From Fimbriimonas planktonicus (GTDB lineage Bacteria; Armatimonadota; Fimbriimonadia; Fimbriimonadales; Fimbriimonadaceae), in the NCBI GenBank assembly GCA_965234685.1, contig OZ248539.1:744001-808000 (forward strand): a stretch of DNA of 64,000 bases. The letters run 5' to 3'. The notes beneath the pieces are model-generated. The model made no database searches. It saw nothing but the letters and a program-made list of their open reading frames with translations, and had not been told where the DNA came from. Shown piece after piece: positions 25,741 through 34,058 of the stretch; the stretch's first letter is position 1; the number at the start of each line of letters is the position of its first letter. Both the position numbers and the translations under genes were made by a program.

Positions 25741-28700
25741 TTATACGTTTGCGAACTCAGACACGAACTGCTTCGCATCGCGCAACTTCGCCGGCACCAA
25801 AGTGCTGACCCCCGGCTCGTTCATCGTCACGCCCAGCCAAACCGGCGCCGACTCAATCGTGGTCGGGTTGTGCGTAATCACGATGAACTGCGTCTCGCCG
25901 ATAAAGTCGCTCAGCAGGGCAGAGAAGCGCTCGACATTCCGCCCGTCGAGCGGCGCGTCAACTTCGTCGAGAATCACCAGCGGACTCGGCTTCACCCGAA
26001 GCAAAGCGAACAAGAATGCCGCCGCACAAAGCGACCGCTCGCCTCCGCTCAGCAACTGCAAAACCTGCTTCCGCTTGCCCGGCAGCCGAACGTCAATGTC
26101 CACGCCGCTGTCCAGCACTTGGTCCAAATTCGTAAGCACCAAGTCGCCCTCACCGCCCGGAAACACCGTCTGGAAGACCGTTCGAAACGCCGCCTGAACC
26201 TTCGTAAAGGTCGTCAAGAACCGATCCCGCGTCAGGTTATCCAGCTCAACAATCGCCGCTTCAACCTGGCCAATGCCTTCCAAAATGTCCTGCTGCTGGC
26301 CAAACAGCTCGTCATATCGAACCGTCAACCGCTCAAAGGCATCAATCGCCCCCAGGTTCACATCCCCCATCGCGCGCAACTCGCGCCGGAACCGGTTGGT
26401 CAGCGTTTGCGCATCCTCCGGAATCTCCACCGTCGCACTCAGCTCGACCGCTTCCGTCTCGCCGATGCCGTATTCCTCAAAGAGTCGCTGCAACGAGTTC
26501 GCCCTTCGACTCTCCGCACGGGCCCGAAGAATCTCGTTGTTTTGGTTCGCCGCGCTAATCGCGCTCGCATTCTCCCGCGCCGATTTCGCCTCGTCATAAA
26601 CTTGCCCAAGCCGGTCCGAAAGCCCGCGCTTCAAAGCCGACTTCTCGCTCAGGTCCCGGTTCAGGTCGCCGATGATCGCCTGCATCTCTTCAATCCGAAC
26701 CTCATGCAGCTCAATCTCCTTGCCCAGCCGATCCCGCAACGGGCCGATGTTGGCCATGCGGTTGGTCCGCAGGTCGTTGTCTTCTTGCGCTTGCTTCAGC
26801 CGTCGCTCCGCGCTTAGGCGGTTACCTTGCGCCTTCGACCAAGCCTGCTCGGCTTCCCGCAGGCGCACCTCGCTCTGCTCTGCATCGGCGTTCCTTCCGG
26901 CCAATGCTTTCAGCACCGAATCCCGGAGCCCGTCCAGTTCCGCCACGCTCCGTCCGGCCTTGATGTCGCCGAGAACGCCGTTCAGCGTCCCAAGCTCCCG
27001 CTCCAGCCGATCGCGCTGCTTCAGGGTCACCTGAAGCTCTTCGTTCAAAGTCTGCAAATACTGCCGCTGGTCGTTCCACTCCGCCTTCGCCGCCGGCAAC
27101 GGCACTTTCGCGGTTTCGAGCTCCGCCTCCAGCTTCGCAATCTCGGCGTTTCGCTTATCCGCCCGCCCCGTCTGCTGCTGAACCAATCTCACAATCTCGC
27201 CAAGCTCACGTTCAAGGTCGGCCAAATCGGCCCGACGCTGGACCATGCCGTAGCTGGTGTTCTTCGTCGTTCCGCCCGTGACTGCGCCGCTGCCATGAAC
27301 GACCTCACCGTCAAGCGTCACCATCCGGCTCCAGCCCGTGGTCCGGGCGAGTCGCAAGGCATCGTCCAACTCCTCAACAATCAGCACGCGCCCTAGCAGC
27401 GAGTCAATAACCGGCCGGAAGCGAGAAGGGCAGGTGACTAACTCGCTAGCTCGCCCCAAAACTCCGCGCTCAGAGGTCAGCCGCCGAAGCTCCGAGCTCG
27501 GCTCACTCGGCCGCATAAGCGGAATCGGCTGGAAAGTCGCCCGGCCCGCCCGGTTCGATTTCAGAAACTCAATCGCCGCTTTTGCATCGCGATCTTGTTC
27601 AACAATTAAGTCGTTCGCACTACCGCCAAGAGCGGTTTCGATGGCCAGCGCAACGTCGGGTTCGCATTCAATCGCCTGCGAAACCGGCGTGTACTCCGCT
27701 TGCAAAATCCCCGACTTCGCCGCCTCAACCACCGCCCGGGTTCCTTGCGCTACGCCTTCAAGGCTCGAAATTGTCGACTCAATTCCCCGAATCCGCCCCT
27801 CAATCGCCGCCTTCTTCCCGAGTGCATCCCGCACCGCCTGGTCATCCGCCCGCGAGGATTGCTGAATCGCGTTGATCTGCTCTAATCCCTTTGCCAGCCG
27901 AGATTCGATTTCGTCAACCACCGATTTCGCCTCATCAACTTGCGTTTGGGCGTCCTGCACCGCTGCCTCCAAGTCCGGAATCGCCGACTTGATTCCGGCA
28001 AGCTCACGTTCTACATCCTTCCGGCGCGTTGCCTGCTGATGCGCAGCGGCTTCCGCCTTCAGGCGATCTTGCTCCACCCGCCGTGCCTCGCTCAGCTCCT
28101 TCTCAAGGGAATCCAACTCCGCCGCCAGCGCCTTCGCCTCCGCGCTTGCCCCGCCCAAGGCCGCCTTCAGCTCCTTCAGCCGCTCGTAGGAGGCATTCTC
28201 CTCATCCACGTTGGCCGCGACCTCATGCTCCGAAGCGCGGATCCGCTCGGCAATCGTCGCCGCGTCCTCGTCAAGCGATCCTTCTTGCTCGGTGAGCGAC
28301 TGCAGCCGCTGCTCGGCTAGCTTCAAGTTGCTCTCCGACCGCTCAAGCGTTGTGACCGCTTCCTGCAAAGCCTCCCGGAGCGACTCTGTCTCGGTCTCCT
28401 TAACCTGAAGCTCCGCCCGAACCCGCGCCGCTTCGGCGTCCAGACTCTCGCACCTCGCCGCTTCCTCGACCGCTAACCGGCTCGACGTCTGGATCTTTGC
28501 CGCAAGATCGCCGATCTCCCGAATCGCCTCCGCGGCTTCCCGCGCCAGAAGTCCGACCTCAACTTCTCGAAGCGACTGCGCAATCTGCTTGTATCGATGC
28601 GCCCGTTCGGCCTCCTCGCGCAACGGACCTCGCTGCGATTCGATCTCCGAAATAATGTCGCCCACCCGGCTCAGGTGGTCGTTCGCCTGAGCGAGTCGCC

Positions 28701-29235
28701 GCTGGCTCTCAATCTTCCGCGCTCGGTACCGCTGAACCCCGGCCGCCTCGTCCACCCATCCGCGCCGCTCCTCCGCGCTCGCCGCCAGCGCCGCATCGAT
28801 CTCTTTCTGACCGACAATCGCATAGCCCGAACGGCCAAGCCCGGAGTCCGCAAGCAACTCATGGATGTCGCGCAACCGGCAACTGCGCTTGTTGATGCTG
28901 TAGTCGCCGTCGCCACCGCGCGTAAGCCGCCGCGTGATGACCACTTCTGCCGTATCGATCGGCAAAGATTGGTCTTCGTTATCAAAAACGAGCGTGACTT
29001 CTGCGAAGCCGACCGCCTTCCGCTTCGGGCTACCGTTGAAAATAACGTCCTGACCCGTGGCCGCGCGGAGAGAGCGGGCATTTCCTTCGCCCAGGCCCCA
29101 CAGAATGGCGTCGACCAGGTTCGACTTGCCGCACCCGTTCGGGCCAACGACGGCCGTAACGTCGCCTTCGAGAGTGAATTCGGTTTTATCCGCAAAGGTC
29201 TTGAAACCGATGATGCGGACGCGCTTCAAACGCAT
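25741..29235 (-). CDS. smc: Chromosome segregation protein SMC
   Basis: A condensin ATPase that compacts and segregates the chromosome, normally with ScpA and ScpB (not in the window). The 1164-residue product has the complete layout: Walker A GPNGCGKS at residues 31-38, a coiled coil, a hinge around residues 500-640 (ALAIETALGGSANDLIVE, GRVLIVEELDDALRLA), a second coiled coil, then the ABC signature LLSGGERSL and Walker B LVILDEVDAPLD. The end FIGETQFIVITHNPTTIE is the usual H-loop region. The ATG at 29235 lacks a clear ribosome binding site. It heads a leftward string with Gfo/Idh and aldo/keto reductase genes, an unusual set of partners. Confidence 0.96.
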   Translation of the reverse strand: MRLKRVRIIGFKTFADKTEFTLEGDVTAVVGPNGCGKSNLVDAILWGLGEGNARSLRAATGQDVIFNGSPKRKAVGFAEVTLVFDNEDQSLPIDTAEVVITRRLTRGGDGDYSINKRSCRLRDIHELLADSGLGRSGYAIVGQKEIDAALAASAEERRGWVDEAAGVQRYRARKIESQRRLAQANDHLSRVGDIISEIESQRGPLREEAERAHRYKQIAQSLREVEVGLLAREAAEAIREIGDLAAKIQTSSRLAVEEAARCESLDAEAARVRAELQVKETETESLREALQEAVTTLERSESNLKLAEQRLQSLTEQEGSLDEDAATIAERIRASEHEVAANVDEENASYERLKELKAALGGASAEAKALAAELDSLEKELSEARRVEQDRLKAEAAAHQQATRRKDVERELAGIKSAIPDLEAAVQDAQTQVDEAKSVVDEIESRLAKGLEQINAIQQSSRADDQAVRDALGKKAAIEGRIRGIESTISSLEGVAQGTRAVVEAAKSGILQAEYTPVSQAIECEPDVALAIETALGGSANDLIVEQDRDAKAAIEFLKSNRAGRATFQPIPLMRPSEPSSELRRLTSERGVLGRASELVTCPSRFRPVIDSLLGRVLIVEELDDALRLARTTGWSRMVTLDGEVVHGSGAVTGGTTKNTSYGMVQRRADLADLERELGEIVRLVQQQTGRADKRNAEIAKLEAELETAKVPLPAAKAEWNDQRQYLQTLNEELQVTLKQRDRLERELGTLNGVLGDIKAGRSVAELDGLRDSVLKALAGRNADAEQSEVRLREAEQAWSKAQGNRLSAERRLKQAQEDNDLRTNRMANIGPLRDRLGKEIELHEVRIEEMQAIIGDLNRDLSEKSALKRGLSDRLGQVYDEAKSARENASAISAANQNNEILRARAESRRANSLQRLFEEYGIGETEAVELSATVEIPEDAQTLTNRFRRELRAMGDVNLGAIDAFERLTVRYDELFGQQQDILEGIGQVEAAIVELDNLTRDRFLTTFTKVQAAFRTVFQTVFPGGEGDLVLTNLDQVLDSGVDIDVRLPGKRKQVLQLLSGGERSLCAAAFLFALLRVKPSPLVILDEVDAPLDGRNVERFSALLSDFIGETQFIVITHNPTTIESAPVWLGVTMNEPGVSTLVPAKLRDAKQFVSEFANV

Positions 29236-29278
29236 GCGTTATTGTGACGGCCCACGGGCAGTTTTTGGCTCACGGTTC

Positions 29279-29866
29279 TTACGGCCTCGGCAACTCAAAG
29301 CTTTCGACCGTGCCCAAATCCAGATACCCCGGCCCGCCCAAGCGAGCTATCAACCCACCCCCGGCTTCCTTGAAGTGAGCCATCAGAACCTCGCCAATCA
29401 CGTACCGGGCGGCGTTCGGCCCCTGACCATGCTCAACAACCTCAAACAGCTTGCACTCCAAGTGCACCGGACTTTCCAAAACGCGCTCCGGAGCAATCAT
29501 CGAAGAGGGAAGAGCCGCAAACTTCGTCCAAGACCACTCCGACTCGTTCGCAGGCAAATTGCGACTCGTCTGGTTCATATCGTCCGCCATCTCTCGAGTG
29601 ACCAGATTCACCACAAACTCACCGGTCTCTCGAATGTTGCGCAACGTGTCCTTCATCAGCCCCTTGCCGGTCAGCGTTGGGGAGATCATCAGGCTGGCCG
29701 GGTTACTGCCGCCGAGCATAAAGAAACTGAATGGCGCCAAATTTGGCACCCCATCCGCCCCGATCGTAGAAACCAGCGCGATCGGCCGCGGCACCACCAA
29801 ATTGGTGAGCAGCTTGTATCCGTCAAGCGGAGAAATAGATTTGAGCTCAATCGACTGGTGCGCCAT
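29279..29866 (-). CDS. Flavin reductase-like (DIM6/NTAB family) protein
   Basis: A 195-residue FMN-binding split-barrel protein. Family segments: NLVVPRPIALVSTIGADGVPNLAPFSFF (given in two parts, NLVVPRPIALVST and NLAPFSFF), then FVVNLVTREMADDMNQTS and LECKLFEVVEHG. Such proteins reduce flavins or act as oxygenase partners; the substrate here is unknown. It begins one base after the trpA stop and is therefore likely translated together with trpA. 43 bp separate it from smc, with no convincing terminator. Confidence 0.85.
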   Translation of the reverse strand: MAHQSIELKSISPLDGYKLLTNLVVPRPIALVSTIGADGVPNLAPFSFFMLGGSNPASLMISPTLTGKGLMKDTLRNIRETGEFVVNLVTREMADDMNQTSRNLPANESEWSWTKFAALPSSMIAPERVLESPVHLECKLFEVVEHGQGPNAARYVIGEVLMAHFKEAGGGLIARLGGPGYLDLGTVESFELPRP

Positions 29867-29867
29867 C

Positions 29868-30659
29868 TCAGCCTCGCGTCGCGGCCTTTAGCTCGGCCAC
29901 CGCGTCATGAATCTCCGCCGCCCCCGCTCCGCCGTCCCACTTCTTATGCAGCAGATTTACAAGGTAAGAACCCACCACCGCGCCATCCGCGACCTGGCAC
30001 ACCATCCGAACATGGGTCGGCGATGAGATCCCGAACCCGACGCAAACCGGCTTATCGGTCCGCAACTTGATCGCGCTCACCAGCCCCTGAACCTCCGGCG
30101 GAGCCGCGTTCTCCGCTCCTGTCACTCCGGTCCGACTAACGGCATAAACAAACCCCGTCGACCGCGCCGCAACCTCATCCATTCGCGATTGCGTACTCGT
30201 CGGCGCGACCAGGAAAATCGTCTCAAGCTCGTTCGCCGTACAAGCCGCGCACCACTCGTCTGCCTCTTCCGGAACCAAGTCGCTGATAATCGTGCCGGTA
30301 ACCCCCGCCGCCCGACTCCGTTCCGCAAAAGTCGTCCAACCCATTCGCATCACCGGATTCACGTAGCCCATCGTGACAATTGGAATGGTCCGCGGAAGAT
30401 CAGAAAGAGCATTCAAAATATCAATCGGCTTCGTGCCGTTATCCAAGCTCCGCTGACTGCTAGCCTGAATCGTCGGACCTTCACCGAAAGGGTCGCTAAA
30501 CGGAATTCCGATCTCAATCGCATCTGCTCCCGCCGATTCGAGGGTGCTAACAATCGCGGGAAGTTGCGACAAAGGCTGGTCACCTGCGGTGAGAAACAGA
30601 ACCAGTGCCTTTTCCTGCTTCGACTTTAACTGAGAGAACCGGTCCGAGAGGGTAATCAC
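29868..30659 (-). CDS. trpA: Tryptophan synthase alpha chain
   Basis: Cleaves indole-3-glycerol phosphate to indole and glyceraldehyde 3-phosphate; indole passes to TrpB. Residue numbers follow the E. coli enzyme: Glu49 is present in IEIGIPFSDP, but the Asp60 position (usually FSDPLADGP) reads FSDPFGEGP, a Glu substitution. YAVSRTGVTGAENAAP is the flexible loop and GFGISSP the phosphate-binding site. I chose the GTG at 30659 (263 residues), where family homology begins; a TTG at 30686 would give 272 residues but sits on the T tract of the upstream terminator. No other trp gene is in the window. The flavin reductase-like gene follows at once. Confidence 0.9.
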   Translation of the reverse strand: MITLSDRFSQLKSKQEKALVLFLTAGDQPLSQLPAIVSTLESAGADAIEIGIPFSDPFGEGPTIQASSQRSLDNGTKPIDILNALSDLPRTIPIVTMGYVNPVMRMGWTTFAERSRAAGVTGTIISDLVPEEADEWCAACTANELETIFLVAPTSTQSRMDEVAARSTGFVYAVSRTGVTGAENAAPPEVQGLVSAIKLRTDKPVCVGFGISSPTHVRMVCQVADGAVVGSYLVNLLHKKWDGGAGAAEIHDAVAELKAATRG

Positions 30660-30684
30660 CGTGTCCGAGTTTACCGGCGAGCCC

Positions 30685-30720
30685 AAAATATCCCGCCTTC
30701 CGAAAATTCGAAAGGCGGGA
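30685..30720 (-). terminator. Intrinsic terminator after the first large secreted protein gene
   Basis: On the minus strand TCCCGCCTT (30720-30712) pairs with AAGGCGGGA (30699-30691), a perfect 9-bp stem with a 12-base loop, followed by TATTTT. It lies 9 bp after the stop at 30729 and immediately before trpA; the downstream arm holds the only G-rich sequence that could serve as a ribosome binding site for a TTG start at 30686. Confidence 0.8.
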
Positions 30721-30728
30721 AGGAGCAG

Positions 30729-33700
30729 CTAAGGAGGCGTGACTGTAACAACCGCCGCTTTCACGCTGTCCGTACCGATGGATGCGTAAATGTTGCTCGT
30801 AGCCGGGGTGCCGGTTCGAGGGAAGGTCGTAATTGTGAAGTTGACCGAGGTTGCACCCGCCGGCACCGTTACCGTCAGCGGAACCGAAGCCAAAGTTGGC
30901 TTCTGGCTACTCAACTTCACCACCAAACCACCCGCCGCCGCTGGTCCATTCAGCGTCACTGTTCCGGTCGTCGTCGTGCCGCCGATCACCGTGCTCGGCG
31001 AAATGCTCACCGTTGTTACCACGGGCCTAACCACCCTGAGCAGCTTGCCCTGCGTTCCCATCCCAGGGAGGTTGGCGTAAATGTAGAACGAGATCGGGTC
31101 TCCGTTCCGAGCCGCCGTCGGAATCGGCACTGTAATCGTGTCTGATCCCTGGGGAATGATCACCGTGGCTGGTACCGTCGCAAGTGACGGCTTTTGGCTT
31201 CTCAACTCCACGACCGTGCCACCAACCGGGGCTGGGTAGTCAATCGTGACCACCGCACTCGATGAGGTGCCGCCCGTTACCGTCGCCGGGGAAAGAACAA
31301 TGCTCCTCAGGTTTCGAAGCTTGATCGAAACGTACTGGCGCAAGTTGAGCACGGCGGTTCCGGCATAGATGTAAACCGTCTTCGCCGTGTTCCCAATCGA
31401 AGTTACGGGGAACGTTGCGGATGTCCCACCGGCAGGAATCATAACGGTCGGCGGTACCACCACGTCGGTATGGTTGAGCGACAGACGAACAAGCTGGCCA
31501 CCAACTGGCGCTGGCCCATCGATTTGCACCGTGCCCTGCGTCGACTCAAGGGTGCGCAGAACGGTCTGGTTGACTCCAAGGAAGTTCAGATTCCTGCGAA
31601 CCACGTTGATCGTGACCGTCTTCTCTCGGTAAGTTGGGCCAGCGGTGAGGCTGAGTGGGCCAGCCGGCGCAGAAGGCAAGAAGTTAACTGGAACCGTCAA
31701 TCTCGACTGCCCTTGAGGCACCACCAAAGAGGAAGGAAAGGTCACCGCTCCAGGATTACTGGCAGTCAAAGTGACCGGCACGCCGCCCGGCCCTGCAGCC
31801 GCTTGTAATGTAAATGTCACGTTCACCGTACCGTTAACCCCAACTTCCGTTGCGCTCGCCGCAAATCCACCCACTCGAGGTGTCCGAATCTCGAACGGAG
31901 TTCGAACAACGCCGGAAACCGCGCTGCTCGCGATCACGTCAACGAAGCCGTCTGCGGTCACTGGCAGGGTGCTCGCCGTAAAGCTGACAGAGGAAGCACC
32001 CGCCGGAACCGTCACCGAACTCGGCACCGTCATGTTCGGACTGTTCGTGATCAAGTTAACGCGCACTCCGCCCGCAGGCGCAGGAGCATTCAAGTTCAAC
32101 GTGCCAGTGACGTTCTTCCCCCCAACTTCATAAGTTCCGCCAAAGGTGATGTTTAGTCCAGGGACGGTTAGGTCGTAAAGGTTCACCCAGTTCGTGTTTT
32201 GATACTCGGAGAAGTCCTGAGTCCAGATACCAACCAGCATTCGGCCCGACTGCAACTGGAAAAGCGGCGGCCTTCGCGTGTACTCAGCGAAAAATAGCTG
32301 GAAGTAGTCAGTAAAGTTTGCTGTCGTATTAGTGATCCTAAACAGCGCTACGTTGCCGTAGATGTTGAAGTTGCCCGGCGACTCGTACTCTTCTGAAAGG
32401 TCAACGCCAAGCACATCTCCCATGAGATCAACGTACCAACCAAACCAATAGGAATCCTTCGTTCCTATTTCTCCCCCGCCATAATCGATCGTTTCTGGAT
32501 CTCCGTTATATGGGCTAAGGATGGTCTGCGCGAGTGAGAAAGTCGCTCCGCTGGGCGTGTAAATTCGAACAACGCCATCTCCTTCTAGCGGGAACCCGAC
32601 CGCGATTCGATCCCCGCTAACGTCCGTACTGGTCGCATCAGCTGGAATCGGAACGGTCGCCGCAAGCGTGAGCGTTGTTGCTCCCACGTTATAAACCTGA
32701 ACGGTATCACCGGCGAGAACGACGACGCGGTTTCCGTCAAAGCCAATGCTTCTTCCAAGGGCTTGACCGTCAGCACCTAGCACCGAGAACGTCTCTTGCC
32801 AGACCCCGCCAACCGGGGCGAACATGTACAACTTTCCTTTGTTCAGGTGACCAGGCGCACCAACGATAAGTCGGTTTCTGACCAACTTGAAGAACCGGTT
32901 ATCCGCGGCGAAGTCGCTAAAATCAACGCCATTCTCGGCGAGTTCGGCTACCTGATTCCAAGTTGATCCGGTTCGTTCAAAGATGTAGACCAAACCGCCT
33001 GCACCCACCGCGAGCCGATTGCCGTCCAAGCTCACCGTTCGGCCAAAGGGCAGGACGACGGCCGTGTTACTTTGCTGTATCGCTTGCTGCAGCACCCAAT
33101 CCGTGCCGTTGTAAACAAAGATGTAAACCTTCCCCTGGTTCGTCCCAAGCCAGTCATCGCGCTGAGCGCCGATGGCCACCGTAAATCCGTCGACAGCAAA
33201 GGCGGAACCAAAAACGGTGTCCACCTCAGAATCGGTCGGGTGATTGAATCGTTTCGTAAATGACCAGTCCGGATCGATCGACACCGGATAGGCCGCGCTT
33301 CGGTCATCAATCGAGATGAAGTATCCGTCCTTCGCTGGCACCAACTTTGCGGGCAAGCGGCGGTTCTTGGCGTCCCAAACCGTGAGATTTGAATATTGGA
33401 ACGTCGATCCGCCTACCTGGAATTGAAGGGCAGTCTTTGCCAAAGCTTCGATTTTAGTGGCTCCAGAAACGGCAACCTTCACGAAGGCATTTCCCGTCTC
33501 GCCCGTCGGTCGAGCCTGGATTTGGAACGTATGTCGCATCCCGCCCCGTGCACTCACGTACTGCTCGGTCAGGCCAGACCGCTTCAATTCGAGCGTTGGC
33601 CAACCAAATCGGTCCGTTCCGGTTTTGAGTAAGGCGGGAGTTCCGACCGGCGAAACGCTTGCGTACCCTTGCCGGCCAATTTGCTTCGCAACGACGCTTA

Positions 33701-33923
33701 ATCGGTTTGCACCAGACTGCACCGTAGCCACGCCCGACTCGGAGAACGCGAACTTCGCACCAGACGGAGAATGGCTTGCCCGATACCCGCCCTCCGCAGC
33801 GCGCTCAAAGCTCTGGAACGTTTGCTGAACCACGGCTCGCAGACGAGCGCTATTCTCGATTTCCGTTGCATGCGTCACCGCTGCACAACCCATCACAGAC
33901 AAAGCCAACAAACAGCGCTTCAT
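30729..33923 (-). CDS. Large secreted beta-propeller/Ig-like repeat protein, paralog 1
   Basis: A 1064-residue exported protein with signal peptide MKRCLLALSVMGCAAVTHA. About residues 220-580 form FG-GAP/integrin-alpha-like propeller blades (FAVDGFTVAIGAQRDD, GKVYIFVYNGTDW, SLDGNRLAVGAGG, GFDGNRVVVLAGD). From about 600 to the end there are five or more beta-sandwich repeats of about 90 residues with the recurring pattern PAPxGGxxVxL, VTVPAGAxSVxF. No anchor, sorting signal or catalytic motif is visible. The likely role is adhesion or cell-surface structure. It is the downstream partner of a tandem duplication with 34059-37244; the two share the upstream octamer CCTAGACT before the start. Confidence 0.8.
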   Translation of the reverse strand: MKRCLLALSVMGCAAVTHATEIENSARLRAVVQQTFQSFERAAEGGYRASHSPSGAKFAFSESGVATVQSGANRLSVVAKQIGRQGYASVSPVGTPALLKTGTDRFGWPTLELKRSGLTEQYVSARGGMRHTFQIQARPTGETGNAFVKVAVSGATKIEALAKTALQFQVGGSTFQYSNLTVWDAKNRRLPAKLVPAKDGYFISIDDRSAAYPVSIDPDWSFTKRFNHPTDSEVDTVFGSAFAVDGFTVAIGAQRDDWLGTNQGKVYIFVYNGTDWVLQQAIQQSNTAVVLPFGRTVSLDGNRLAVGAGGLVYIFERTGSTWNQVAELAENGVDFSDFAADNRFFKLVRNRLIVGAPGHLNKGKLYMFAPVGGVWQETFSVLGADGQALGRSIGFDGNRVVVLAGDTVQVYNVGATTLTLAATVPIPADATSTDVSGDRIAVGFPLEGDGVVRIYTPSGATFSLAQTILSPYNGDPETIDYGGGEIGTKDSYWFGWYVDLMGDVLGVDLSEEYESPGNFNIYGNVALFRITNTTANFTDYFQLFFAEYTRRPPLFQLQSGRMLVGIWTQDFSEYQNTNWVNLYDLTVPGLNITFGGTYEVGGKNVTGTLNLNAPAPAGGVRVNLITNSPNMTVPSSVTVPAGASSVSFTASTLPVTADGFVDVIASSAVSGVVRTPFEIRTPRVGGFAASATEVGVNGTVNVTFTLQAAAGPGGVPVTLTASNPGAVTFPSSLVVPQGQSRLTVPVNFLPSAPAGPLSLTAGPTYREKTVTINVVRRNLNFLGVNQTVLRTLESTQGTVQIDGPAPVGGQLVRLSLNHTDVVVPPTVMIPAGGTSATFPVTSIGNTAKTVYIYAGTAVLNLRQYVSIKLRNLRSIVLSPATVTGGTSSSAVVTIDYPAPVGGTVVELRSQKPSLATVPATVIIPQGSDTITVPIPTAARNGDPISFYIYANLPGMGTQGKLLRVVRPVVTTVSISPSTVIGGTTTTGTVTLNGPAAAGGLVVKLSSQKPTLASVPLTVTVPAGATSVNFTITTFPRTGTPATSNIYASIGTDSVKAAVVTVTPP

Positions 33924-34024
33924 GAGCCAAGTCTAGGCTGATTCAACGAAAAGAACAGCAAAAACTCGAAAGTATTTTTGCTGGGTTATTGTCCGAGACT
34001 TAAGACAATAGAAGGTCAACTCGC

Positions 34025-34044
34025 CTCCCGACCGCAATCGGGAG
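34025..34044 (-). terminator. Possible weak terminator between the tandem paralogs
   Basis: CTCCCGA and TCGGGAG form a 7-bp stem with a 6-base loop just after the stop of paralog 2. No T run follows, so termination is uncertain; it may only be an mRNA 3'-end stabiliser. Confidence 0.35.
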
Positions 34045-34058
34045 ACACTCTCTCAGTA

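Noticed and set aside
25078..26817. 579-codon plus-strand open frame opposite smc and Gfo/Idh
   Set aside because: Arg/Pro/His-rich antisense shadow of two confidently identified genes; no ribosome binding site or family signature.
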